A DNA stretch of 64,000 bases, taken from positions 185,854 through 249,853 of IMG/VR virus record IMGVR_UViG_3300025000_000053; one strand, 5' to 3'. The position numbers and the translations under genes are program-made. Every line of letters begins with the position of its first letter. Position 1 is the stretch's first letter. Below the pieces are notes generated by a model, which saw only the letters and a program-made list of their open reading frames with translations, was not told where the DNA came from and searched no databases. Shown piece by piece: positions 40,555-48,215 of this stretch. The stretch is from a virus.

Positions 40555-42803
40555 AACTCTTTGATACTAAGAAATTTATCGAAGTGAATAACTTAAGAGA
40601 GGTAACAAATTTAATATTATTTGAAAAAGGAAATATCCCAACTGTTGATGGTTTATTATCAACAGATATATTTGGGGTATCATCTAGAGAAAGAAAAGAA
40701 ACATATGCTTATATTGATTTACACGGACATTTCTTACATCCATTTATATTTAAGACATTAAAACGAATGAATAGAAAATTTGAATCTGCTATATATGGGA
40801 ATATAAATTTTATAATTAAAGATGGTGAATTAGTTGAAGATGAAAACGGAGAAAGTGGAATAGACTTTTTATATAAAAATTGGGAAAAATTTAATTTTGA
40901 ACGAAATAATAGTATGATGCGTAATGAAAGAATTTCTGTTTTAGAATCATATAAAAAAAATGTTTTATTTACTAAGTATTGGATTGTTATGCCAGCTTTT
41001 TTTAGAGATGTGAATTTACAATTTGCAGCTGAAGGAAGAGTATCTCACCATGAGATAAATGATAAATATTCTAAGTTAATTAGGTTTGCTTCTATAATTA
41101 TTAATAACAATTTTGATTTTGTTCTAAATACAACTAAAGCAAAAATTCAAGAAACTCTTGTTGAAATCTACGATTTACTTAAAGGTAAGATAGAAAAGAA
41201 ACAAGGGTTGATTCGTAAATCATTATTAGGTAAATCAATAGATTTTGGCGTTAGGAGTGTAAATTTACAATGCACGTGATTCTTTAATTGTCGGGGAAGC
41301 CCTTTAAATCTCTTACTACCAAACTATAATAGCAATATTATAGTGGCGAAGGGTAATGCCTTAGGTATGGTAACAAGGTAAGAAATTAGGTAATCCGCAG
41401 CTAAGATTCTAATATATTAATATTATTAGAATAAAGTTCAACGACTATCTGATGACGCTACTTTTAGTAGAGTAGGAGTAGACTCACAAGTCAATTAATG
41501 GTGAGTTGAAATGGGAAACCATCAAAAAGATGAAGATATAGTCTAGTATCCTAGTGAAAACTAGGGAAGTTCATTAGAGAACTGCATAGTCTGACGAACT
41601 ATGTGAATACAACGAATTTCTGCACCAATATTCAAAGCGAATAAATCAGAAGATATGAAAGTCGATTTTTATAATTGTGGTATACCATTATCACAATGCT
41701 GTTCATTATGCACACCATATATGATAACTTGGGTGAAAAGATTCTTTCAGAGGGAATTAGAAAGACTTTATATGAAATATCCGGTTAAATTAAAAACAGA
41801 AGAGATTATTTATGTTAAATTAAAATCACCTGAGTTATTTTTTAATGATGAATATATTGAAAAGCAAATTAATAAATTTATTTCTAGTTATGGTGATAGA
41901 TTTGAAAAAATCAAATTACCTATAGATGATCCTAAATATGAAAAAAATATTTATTTAAGTTTTATTGGAAGAGAATTTATTAAAGGTGTTCCAGAAACAG
42001 AATCACCTTTAATACAAAGACCTGCTACATGGTGTGATATTTTATATCAAGCAGCAGTTGAAATTACTTCTGATAAACATGTTTATGTAACACGATATCC
42101 TGTTTTAGATTATTTCGGTACTTTTCCTAATAAAATTCATGTTTTATCAACTCATGAAACTATTCCAATGTTTGTTGGTTCTAGGGTATATGAGCACTAC
42201 CCTAAAATAGATATTAAAATGCCTAAAGAAAAAGTTTCTATTACCTTTGCTGATACAGTAACAATGTCAAACCTGTATTTAACAGGTCTTGGTGGAGACT
42301 ACGATGGTTCTTTAAATGCCCACTTATATGGTGACATATATGTGAATCTTCTTTAATTGTCGGGGAGGCTCTTAGAGCTTTTTATTATATAATAAAAAGA
42401 TTGGGTAATCCGCAGCTAAGATTCTAATATATTAATAATATATTAGAATAAAGTTCAACGACTATCCCTAGGTACTGAAATGTACAACAGGAGTAGGGCT
42501 CAAGTGAGTGGGTGAAAATCCCTTAAATCGAAATAGGAAGCACCTCCTATAAGGTGATGATATAGTCTAGTATCCTAGTGAAAGCTAGGGAAGTTCATAA
42601 GAGAACTGCATAGAATAACGACCTATGTGAATATATCGGATCAAGTATCTTTAAAGGTTTTATTTTCACAAGAAGCTAATCTTGAGGCAGATAGAATTAT
42701 GAAATCAAAAGGTCATATTCTTAATATCTATGGACAAAATATGAGAAAGACAACAAATGAAGGTGCTCATACTTTATTTATGTTAACAAAGTTTAATAAA
42801 TAA
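40545..42803 (+). CDS. rpoC: RNA polymerase beta' subunit, N-terminal part, interrupted by two group I introns
   Basis: Three exons, 40545-41260, 41615-42308 and 42639-42803, join to 524 residues. Exon 1 shows IPTVDGLLSTDIFG, AYIDLHGHFLHP, VMPAFFRDVNLQ (cf. bacterial VxPPxxRP) and IRKSLLGKSIDFGVRSV (cf. RxxLLGKRVDYSGRSV). Exon 2 continues ISAPIFKANKSEDM, NCGIPLSQCC and ends GLGGDYDG; exon 3 starts DQVSLKVLF, restoring the Mg-binding D-x-D-G-D-Q loop (bacterial NADFDGDQ). The phage enzyme (phiKZ/AR9-like) has beta' in two pieces; the partner lies at 59065-62102. The unspliced frames stop soon after each exon, so splicing is needed for activity. Overlaps the upstream gene by 10 nt. Confidence 0.85.
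41261..41614 (+). other. Group I intron 1 (in rpoC N-terminal gene)
   Basis: 354 nt. Exon 1 ends in U (AGTGT) and the intron ends in G (ATACAACG), as group I rules require, and joining gives RSV-ISAPIF in frame. Core elements: AATTGTCGGGG, GTAATCCGCAGCTAAG, GTTCAACGACTATC and GATATAGTCTAG, in the normal P-Q-R-S order. It has no open reading frame. It shares its core with introns at 42309, 56676 and 59771. Confidence 0.85.
42309..42638 (+). other. Group I intron 2 (splits the catalytic DxDGD codons)
   Basis: 330 nt. Exon end GATGGT (U) and intron end ATATATCG (G). The same core as intron 1: TTAATTGTCGGGG, GTAATCCGCAGCTAAG, GTTCAACGACTATCCC, GATATAGTCTAG, and the P9-like AGTATCCTAGTGAAA...GAACTGCATAG end. 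No open reading frame. Joining restores GGDYDG-DQVSL. Confidence 0.85.
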
Positions 42804-42807
42804 ATTT

Positions 42808-42846
42808 AAGATATAGATAGAATATATTAGTTTCTATCTATATCTT
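42808..42846 (+). terminator. Hairpin terminator after the split beta' gene
   Basis: AAGATATAGATAGAA/TTCTATCTATATCTT with a 9-nt loop, 4 nt after the stop at 42803. Confidence 0.8.
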
Positions 42847-42892
42847 ATTTATATATTATATAAGAGATATTAACGTTTTAGATATAAATATT

Positions 42893-42923
42893 AAAATATA
42901 TGTGAATAAATCACATATATTTT
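42893..42923 (+). terminator. Second hairpin with T-run
   Basis: AAAATATATGTGA-ATAAA-TCACATATATTTT followed by TTTT. It lies between two expression units; 42847-42892 holds no gene. Confidence 0.7.
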
Positions 42924-42945
42924 TTTTCGTATTTTTAACAATAAT

Positions 42946-42960
42946 AGATATATATTATTT
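42946..42960 (+). promoter_or_regulatory. AT-rich promoter-like motif
   Basis: AGATATATATTATTT, 45 nt before the ATG at 43006 and directly behind the terminator at 42893. Confidence 0.5.
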
Positions 42961-43005
42961 TAGTGTATGAAATTTAAATAATATAAATTTAAGGGGGATT
43001 TTATA

Positions 43006-43329
43006 ATGAAAATAACATTTGATTATTCTATGAGAGAAGCTAATTCCATTAATAATTTAATAACCGAGATTAATAATGTTAACAAAATAGCTGAAACAAA
43101 ACAGGTTGTTTTACCATTTGAAAACAAATATGCTTCATTAACTATCAACAGGGGTGAGAAAGCTATATTGATGATTAATGAAGATTTCTTTATTGATTCT
43201 TTATCATACTTAACAGTTGTTTATAATCGAATTGCACCGCTGGTTTTAGCATGGAAAAACCTTATTAAAGACATAACACCTTTTGGAAAAGAATATTACA
43301 TTAAATGGTTTCAGAAGAAAGATAAATAA
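43006..43329 (+). CDS. Hypothetical protein, 107 residues
   Basis: ATG after AAGGGGGA. Helical N-terminus (MREANSINNLITEINNVNKI), a short beta segment (KQVVLPFENKYASLTINRG) and a helical aromatic C-terminus (ITPFGKEYYIKWFQKK). Single-gene unit with its own promoter-like motif and terminator. No family recognised. Confidence 0.6.
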   Translation: MKITFDYSMREANSINNLITEINNVNKIAETKQVVLPFENKYASLTINRGEKAILMINEDFFIDSLSYLTVVYNRIAPLVLAWKNLIKDITPFGKEYYIKWFQKKDK

Positions 43330-43361
43330 TTTTCAGTCATTATATTTTAGTTATATTAATG

Positions 43362-43381
43362 AAGGTGTAATAATCCACCTT
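43362..43381 (+). terminator. Hairpin terminator of the 43006 gene
   Basis: AAGGTG-TAATAATC-CACCTT followed by TATTTTTT. Confidence 0.65.
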
Positions 43382-43448
43382 TATTTTTTATATACACAGC
43401 TGGCTTACCGCTATTTTTAATTTTATTATCTAATAATGTATAGATACC

Positions 43449-43821
43449 CACCACCCGTTTCATTAATTGGGAAAAAGAAATGGGGTGATTAAAAAAGATA
43501 ATGTAACAATAAATAGATATATTTATCAAAGATACCGACAATAATTTTAACTCAAATAATTTATATCTTCTATCTTAGTAAAATAACATATAGAAGGGAG
43601 GGATGCCTATATACATGACGATGTATATGGGATAACCTCTAATTATTTATGAGTTTAAATTATTATTAGGTATATGAGTTTATTTATAAAATTCGCCTAC
43701 TAAAATTTCCCCATAGACACACATGTGTATAGGCAATCTATGATGGATGGGGACACTATCGGTTTAGAATACGATGAAGAATAATTTGTTACCTATTTGT
43801 TACAATATAATTAGATAGTGT
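43449..43821 (+). ncRNA. Candidate structured RNA in a gene-free interval
   Basis: 43330-43914 contains no credible gene but several GC-richer helices in a very AT-rich setting. CACC.CC..GTTTC (43449-43461) pairs with GAAATGGGGTG (43477-43487). CCTATATACA (43606-43615) pairs with TGTATATGGG (43622-43631) around loop TGACGA, framed by GAGG (43598-43601) and CCTC (43636-43639). CCCCAT (43709-43714) pairs with ATGGGG (43747-43752), enclosing two small hairpins. ACACTATC (43753-43760) pairs with GATAGTGT (43814-43821). It matches no RNA family I can name. The strand is assumed plus; promoter and ends are unknown. Confidence 0.4.
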
Positions 43822-43869
43822 GATAATATGTGTTTATTTCATTAAATATATATGGTGAATTTATTTATA

Positions 43870-43916
43870 AAATAGAATAAAGCTCTGTATAAAAACAACA
43901 GAGCTTTATTCTATTT
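43870..43916. terminator. Bidirectional terminator
   Basis: AAATAGAATAAAGCTCTGT/ACAGAGCTTTATTCTATTT with T-rich flanks. It ends the minus gene stopping at 43915 and any plus-strand transcript from the structured region. Confidence 0.85.
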
Positions 43917-44262
43917 ATTTTTTTTCAATAAGATCAGGTATAATTTCTTCTGTTTTTACAGAAGGATTAATAATTTTTTTTCCTTTAAGTTCCTGTTCTT
44001 TATTAATCAAATTAACAGGCTTAGTACTATCATTATAGAAATCAATAGTATTATTAATATTTTCATTATCTTTATCAAAATTAATAGTGGTTAATTTTAC
44101 TTCAGTACCATCTTTAAGTACTTCAACAACATCAACCCCTTGTGTAATCATAGCAAAAATAATAGATGTTTTTTCTGTATATGGTGTTAAAATTGGACCA
44201 TATATTCCACCCTTAGCTCTAATAGGGGTTCTACTGAGAATTTTAATATTTTTAGTTTTCAT
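43915..44262 (-). CDS. Hypothetical protein, 115 residues
   Basis: ATG at 44262 behind TGGAGG. An N-terminal part RTPIRAKGGIYGPILTPYTE, then SIIFAMITQGVDVVEVLKDG with TEVKLTTINFDKDN, and a charged disordered C-terminus. The compact conserved-looking N-terminus suggests a small structural or capsid-associated protein, but this is only an impression. The last gene of a 14-kb minus-strand block. Confidence 0.55.
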   Translation of the reverse strand: MKTKNIKILSRTPIRAKGGIYGPILTPYTEKTSIIFAMITQGVDVVEVLKDGTEVKLTTINFDKDNENINNTIDFYNDSTKPVNLINKEQELKGKKIINPSVKTEEIIPDLIEKK

Positions 44263-44292
44263 AATTTCTCAAGCCTCCATTTTATTCATTTA

Positions 44293-44547
44293 TTAATAAT
44301 TGGTTTCTGGGATAAAATTTTCTTTGATATGTTTTAATTTTTCTTCCATATCCTTTTCCTCATCAAATTCCGGTATTTGCTCAGCAAGTTTTTTAATTTC
44401 AGCATCGTCTTCATCCATTAATAATAGACCACTATCGTCTAAAATGGAATCACGAATATCTCCACTAATACTAGTTTCACTTACAGCTTCTGATAAAAAT
44501 TGTTCTTGTTCATTTCTACGAATAGTTCTTTTAAGACCAGATAACAT
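44293..44547 (-). CDS. Hypothetical acidic protein, 84 residues
   Basis: ATG after TTGGGGG. After a basic first 15 residues (LSGLKRTIRRNEQ) it is strongly acidic with SGDIRDSILDDSGLLLMDED and a Glu/Lys coil. Probably partly disordered. Function unknown. Confidence 0.55.
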   Translation of the reverse strand: MLSGLKRTIRRNEQEQFLSEAVSETSISGDIRDSILDDSGLLLMDEDDAEIKKLAEQIPEFDEEKDMEEKLKHIKENFIPETNY

Positions 44548-44592
44548 AATATAAATACCCCCAATCTTTTTATTAAATTGTTTAAATGAAAA

Positions 44593-45783
44593 TTAGTTAT
44601 TCGATACAAATTTATTATAATAAAAGCGAAGAATAAATAGTAATATAGGTATTTTAATAAATGAATTAAATGAATATTCTATAAATTCATATTCTTCTAA
44701 TTGTTCTAAGTTTATATTATAAATAGAATCAATATGTTTATTAAAGTAATCCACCATTAGATTTTCAATAATAAATTCATCACTAAGTTTAATATCTGTT
44801 AATATAGCATTTAAAATATTATCTTCAATATATTCTATACCATCAGTACTAAATACTATTGAATTAACATTATCTAAAAAATATAAGAATATAGAATTAT
44901 GATTTTTAATAATTGTATTACTATATTTAATACTTAGAGGTAAATTCTTTTTATTTTTTTCTAAAAATCTATAAATTGATTTTTCATATTCTATTACAAA
45001 TGTTGAACTATCGTCCTCATTAACTAAACAAATAGTATTAAAGTTATATTTCTCATTAAATAAAATATTGTTATTAATAAAATAATTTAAATATTTATCA
45101 TAAAACTTACTACCAAGTTCATTATTAAACATAAAACAATTATATTTCTTATTAAAAAAAAATATCTTGTACTTATCAGCTATATATCTATAAATCTCAT
45201 TTAATTTAAGTATTTTATAATAATCATCTTCTCGTATTAAACATTTTTCCTGTGTTCCGATATTTCTTAACACACAGTTATATATTTCATTAATTTGATT
45301 ATTTAAATCAGTAACTAATTCACCATAAGCTGATTTTAATGTAAAAGAAATTTTATAATAATTGTTACTTTTTATTGTATCATACTTAACTTCTGTTACC
45401 ATAAATAAATAATTTTTATCTAAATAAGATATAGTAAAAAAATCATTTGGTAAGGGTTTAAGTGTATTAGGTAAAATTATAAGTTCACTATCAAAATTAG
45501 TTGTTAAACCTTCCTCTTCTTCACTTAATTCTAACATAATAGATTCTAGACCATATACAGGAAAATCATTTATCTTTTTAAACTTTAATGGGGAATTTTC
45601 TCCTAGTAAATCCTCAATATTAATAAATCCACTATCTGTAATACTATTAATATTATCAATATTATAATATGTGACAAATGTTGGATTTTTATCTAAAAAT
45701 CTAGAATATTGAGAATTCATTCTTTCTTCGTATTTAAAAATATTTTCATTAATAAAAGTCTTATCATCTATTAAATAACCCAA
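44593..45783 (-). CDS. Probable tail/baseplate protein, 396 residues
   Basis: The start is taken as the TTG at 45783 (MGYLIDDKTFINENIFKYEE), with GGTGAT just upstream; an ATG four codons earlier abuts GGGGG. The N-terminal 150 residues look like a beta-rich tail adaptor (FVTYYNIDNINSITDSGFIN; DFFTISYLDKNYLFMVTEVK; SNNYYKISFTLKS) and the rest is helical. The protein is of the same size and style as the 20034-21281 product. It is followed in the block by a propeller protein. Assignment by character only. Confidence 0.5.
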   Translation of the reverse strand: MGYLIDDKTFINENIFKYEERMNSQYSRFLDKNPTFVTYYNIDNINSITDSGFINIEDLLGENSPLKFKKINDFPVYGLESIMLELSEEEEGLTTNFDSELIILPNTLKPLPNDFFTISYLDKNYLFMVTEVKYDTIKSNNYYKISFTLKSAYGELVTDLNNQINEIYNCVLRNIGTQEKCLIREDDYYKILKLNEIYRYIADKYKIFFFNKKYNCFMFNNELGSKFYDKYLNYFINNNILFNEKYNFNTICLVNEDDSSTFVIEYEKSIYRFLEKNKKNLPLSIKYSNTIIKNHNSIFLYFLDNVNSIVFSTDGIEYIEDNILNAILTDIKLSDEFIIENLMVDYFNKHIDSIYNINLEQLEEYEFIEYSFNSFIKIPILLFILRFYYNKFVSNN

Positions 45784-45817
45784 TAAAATCACCATCCCCC
45801 TTTATTTATATAATAAT

Positions 45818-46837
45818 TTAACTTCTTTTATATATAGTTATATAAGGTGATGTACTATGTGCTACAACTAGATAAATACTATCTGGTGAGAAAGAACATC
45901 CATTACCAGTACCTGTAGGTAATATATCCGGATCAGATAATTTAGTAAATGTATCTCCACTTCTTTTATATATAGTTATATAAGGTGATGTACTATGTGC
46001 TACAACTAGATAAATAATATCTGGTGAGAAAGAACAACCATAACCAACACCTGTGGGTAATATACTAGGATTAGCCAATTTAGTAAATGTATCACCACTT
46101 CTTTTATATATAGTTATATATGGTGATGTATTATGTGCCACAGCTAGATAATTATTATCTGGTGAGAAAGAACAACCATAACCAACACCTGTGGGTAATA
46201 TATCTGGATCAGGTAATTTAGTAAAAGTATCTCCACTTCTTTTATATATAGTTATATATGGACTATTGTTATGTCCTACAACTAAATAATTATTATCTGG
46301 TGAGAAAAAACAACCATAACCAGTACCTATAGGTAGTACACTAGGATTATCTAATTTAGTAAAAGTATCACCAGATCTTTTATATATAGTTATATATGGA
46401 CTATTTTTATGTGATATAGCTAAATAATTATTATCTGATGAAAAAGAACAATCAAAACCTTGTCCTGTAGGTAATATACTAGGATCAGGTAATTTAGTAA
46501 ATGTATCACCACTTCTTTTATATATAGTTACATATGGTGAAATATAATGTGCTACAGTTAAATAATTATTATCTGGTGAGAAAGAACAACCATAACAATA
46601 CCCTGGAGGTAATACACTTGGATCAGGTAATTTAGTAAAGGTATCACCATCTCTTTTATATATAGTTATATAAGGTGATGTATCATGTCCTACAGCCAAA
46701 TAATTATTATCTGATGAAAAAAAACTTTCATAAGCATTGTTAGTAGGTAATATACTAGGATTATCTAATTTAGTAAATATACCACCAATATTACTATTAT
46801 TTTTAAAACTACTCATTAATATTAAGTTACTTAACAT
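45818..46837 (-). CDS. Seven-bladed beta-propeller protein, probable tail adhesin
   Basis: 340 residues from MLSNLILMSS at 46837, preceded by AAAGG at good spacing; an in-frame ATG 19 codons upstream has no such site. After 20 residues it is seven repeats of about 46 residues, each reading like TFTKLPDPSVLP, then GYGCSFSPDNNYL, then AHNTSPYITIYKRSGD. Seven repeats with an SPDNNYLAV core match a seven-bladed propeller (WD40/lactonase-like). No catalytic pattern is visible; propellers in phage virions usually bind ligands or receptors. Its place behind a tail-like gene fits an adhesin. The last repeat is cut at KRS, so blade closure by the N-terminus is expected. Confidence 0.75.
   Translation of the reverse strand: MLSNLILMSSFKNNSNIGGIFTKLDNPSILPTNNAYESFFSSDNNYLAVGHDTSPYITIYKRDGDTFTKLPDPSVLPPGYCYGCSFSPDNNYLTVAHYISPYVTIYKRSGDTFTKLPDPSILPTGQGFDCSFSSDNNYLAISHKNSPYITIYKRSGDTFTKLDNPSVLPIGTGYGCFFSPDNNYLVVGHNNSPYITIYKRSGDTFTKLPDPDILPTGVGYGCSFSPDNNYLAVAHNTSPYITIYKRSGDTFTKLANPSILPTGVGYGCSFSPDIIYLVVAHSTSPYITIYKRSGDTFTKLSDPDILPTGTGNGCSFSPDSIYLVVAHSTSPYITIYKRS
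45822..46770 (-). repeat. Tandem DNA repeats of 138 bp within the propeller gene
   Basis: Seven units of 138 bp, for example the CTTCTTTTATATATAGTTAT segment recurring at 45822 and 45960. Neighbouring units near the 3' end of the gene are almost identical at DNA level, while the 5' ones differ more, so recent duplication or gene conversion is likely. Confidence 0.8.
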
Positions 46838-46900
46838 ATTAATCAACCTTTCTTTATAAGTATTTAATATAATGTTGAAAAGTATTAGAAACATAAAAAT

Positions 46901-46943
46901 AAATAAATCAGTATGTTAAAATAAAATACATACTGATTTATTT
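46901..46943 (-). terminator. Hairpin terminator after the four-paralogue block
   Basis: AAATAAATCAGTATGT/ACATACTGATTTATTT just beyond the minus stop at 46951. It separates this block from the propeller gene. Confidence 0.8.
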
Positions 46944-46950
46944 ATTAAAT

Positions 46951-47235
46951 CTATTTATTAACTGATTTTATAATTCTTTCTTTAAATTTTTCAATTTGAT
47001 TATTTATACTTATTATTCGTGCTTCCAATAATTTAATATGTTCTCTAGGATCTCTTAATATCCAATTGGATGGAACCCAAATAAATTTTCCCCCCATTAT
47101 GTTTTTTCTTAATTCATCAGGAGCTACCCATTCATCAATATCATCTAAATAAAACCATAAACCTTTTTCTTTAGCCTCTTTAAACATAGGCTCCAAAGAT
47201 TCTAAAATAGCATCCGTACTCATTGAATTAACCAT
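46951..47235 (-). CDS. Small tandem paralogue D, 94 residues
   Basis: ATG after GGAGGATG. Plan: helix (MFKEAKEKGLWFYLDD), IDEWVAPDELRKNI, SNWILRDPREHIKLLEARI, then a coiled C-terminus. The same order of an aromatic LW(F/Y) turn, a W...P-E-(L/I) helix, and a W-(I/R)-L-R/E-(D/N/S)-P block appears in the three upstream genes. Function unknown; the block may act as an oligomer through the coil. Confidence 0.6.
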   Translation of the reverse strand: MVNSMSTDAILESLEPMFKEAKEKGLWFYLDDIDEWVAPDELRKNIMGGKFIWVPSNWILRDPREHIKLLEARIISINNQIEKFKERIIKSVNK

Positions 47236-47239
47236 TTTT

Positions 47240-47503
47240 TCATCCTCCTTTATTGATATCTTTTTTAATTTTTTCTAAGCGTTTTTCAATATCATCTTTT
47301 TCCGATTCCAGTATTTCAATTAAAGTACTAGGTGAACGTAACAACCATCTAATTGAAGGATTCGAATACATTCCAGAACGATGTACAGCTTCTATCTCAC
47401 CAGGAGTAAACCAATGACCAGTTTCAGTATCATAAAAATACATTTTGTCTTTTTTAGCTTGACCAATCAAAGATTTTGAAATTTCTTTTTTCTTATGTTG
47501 CAT
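47240..47503 (-). CDS. Small tandem paralogue C, 87 residues
   Basis: Start MQHKKKEISKSL at 47503, with AAGGAAG at 9 nt. Contains LIGQAKKDKMYFYDTETGHW, FTPGEIEAVHRSGMY, RWLLRSPSTLIEIL and a Glu/Lys coil. It fits the family pattern of its neighbours at a stop-to-start distance of a few nt. Function unknown. Confidence 0.6.
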   Translation of the reverse strand: MQHKKKEISKSLIGQAKKDKMYFYDTETGHWFTPGEIEAVHRSGMYSNPSIRWLLRSPSTLIEILESEKDDIEKRLEKIKKDINKGG

Positions 47504-47519
47504 ATTATACACTTCCTTT

Positions 47520-47807
47520 TTATAAAAAATCAACTATTATTCGTTTATCAGAGGGATTATCAATTAAATCTCTAACATTACTAATTATTTCTTCAATTTT
47601 TATTTTCCTAGATTCTAACCTTTTAATTAATTTTTCAGGTGATTCAAGTCTCCAATTCGTAGATTTAATAAGTTTTCTTTCTATTAAAGATTTAAATTCA
47701 GGTACGTTGTACCAACATCCATTATTAAAACCAACGAACCATAATCCATTTTTTTCAGCATCTTTAATCATTTCATTTAATATTTCTTGATTTTTGTCAT
47801 TTAACAT
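47520..47807 (-). CDS. Small tandem paralogue B, 95 residues
   Basis: Start MLNDKNQEILNEM at 47807, with GGGGTGA 9 nt before. Contains KDAEKNGLWFVGFNNGCWYN, VPEFKSLIERKLI and NWRLESPEKLIKRLESRK plus a coil. Family member of the four-gene array. Function unknown. Confidence 0.6.
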   Translation of the reverse strand: MLNDKNQEILNEMIKDAEKNGLWFVGFNNGCWYNVPEFKSLIERKLIKSTNWRLESPEKLIKRLESRKIKIEEIISNVRDLIDNPSDKRIIVDFL

Positions 47808-47841
47808 ATCAATCACCCCTAAAATTTATTATTCATTATTT

Positions 47842-47856
47842 TAATAATATATATTT
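47842..47856 (-). promoter_or_regulatory. AT-rich promoter-like motif
   Basis: The minus strand reads AAATATATATTATTA, 34 nt before the start at 47807, overlapping the end of paralogue A. Confidence 0.45.
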
Positions 47857-48166
47857 AATTTTTTATATAACTTTCAATTTCATTTATCCTTAGTTTTATT
47901 ATTTCTTTTTTGTTATATAAAGAATTAAGTAATTCTATAGGATTACGTAATATCCATTTTGTTTTACACATAATATATTCAATATTATTATAATAATTTA
48001 TTATTTCACTAGGAGTGAAATAAATTTTAAAAAATTCATCATAAAATAATAACTTTTCATTACTAGCTTTATCAATTAAAGGTTCTAATAATTTAAGATA
48101 ATTAATTATTTCATCTTTACTAGAAATAGATTTATTATTAAATAAAATATTTTCATAATTGAACAT
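47855..48166 (-). CDS. Small tandem paralogue A, 103 residues
   Basis: ATG after AGAGGTGAT. Contains LIDKASNEKLLFYDEFFKIY, FTPSEIINYYNNIEYI, TKWILRNPIELLNSLYNKKE and a coil. First of the four tandem paralogues and the most diverged. Function unknown. Confidence 0.6.
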   Translation of the reverse strand: MFNYENILFNNKSISSKDEIINYLKLLEPLIDKASNEKLLFYDEFFKIYFTPSEIINYYNNIEYIMCKTKWILRNPIELLNSLYNKKEIIKLRINEIESYIKN

Positions 48167-48215
48167 ATAATCACCTCTTTATTTTTTTATTATAATTTAT
48201 TATGTTTCTTTGATT

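Noticed and set aside
41261-41279. Short read-through of the beta' exon 1 frame into the intron
   Set aside because: The residues after RSV are intron sequence; splice rules and protein alignment both place the border at 41260/41261.
42309-42356. Read-through of exon 2 (SLNAHLYGDIYVNLL)
   Set aside because: Intron-encoded tail; the catalytic loop is completed only by exon 3.
43356-43541. Minus-strand frame of 61 codons in the gene-free interval
   Set aside because: TTG start without ribosome site, low-complexity product, and it overlaps paired segments of the candidate RNA.
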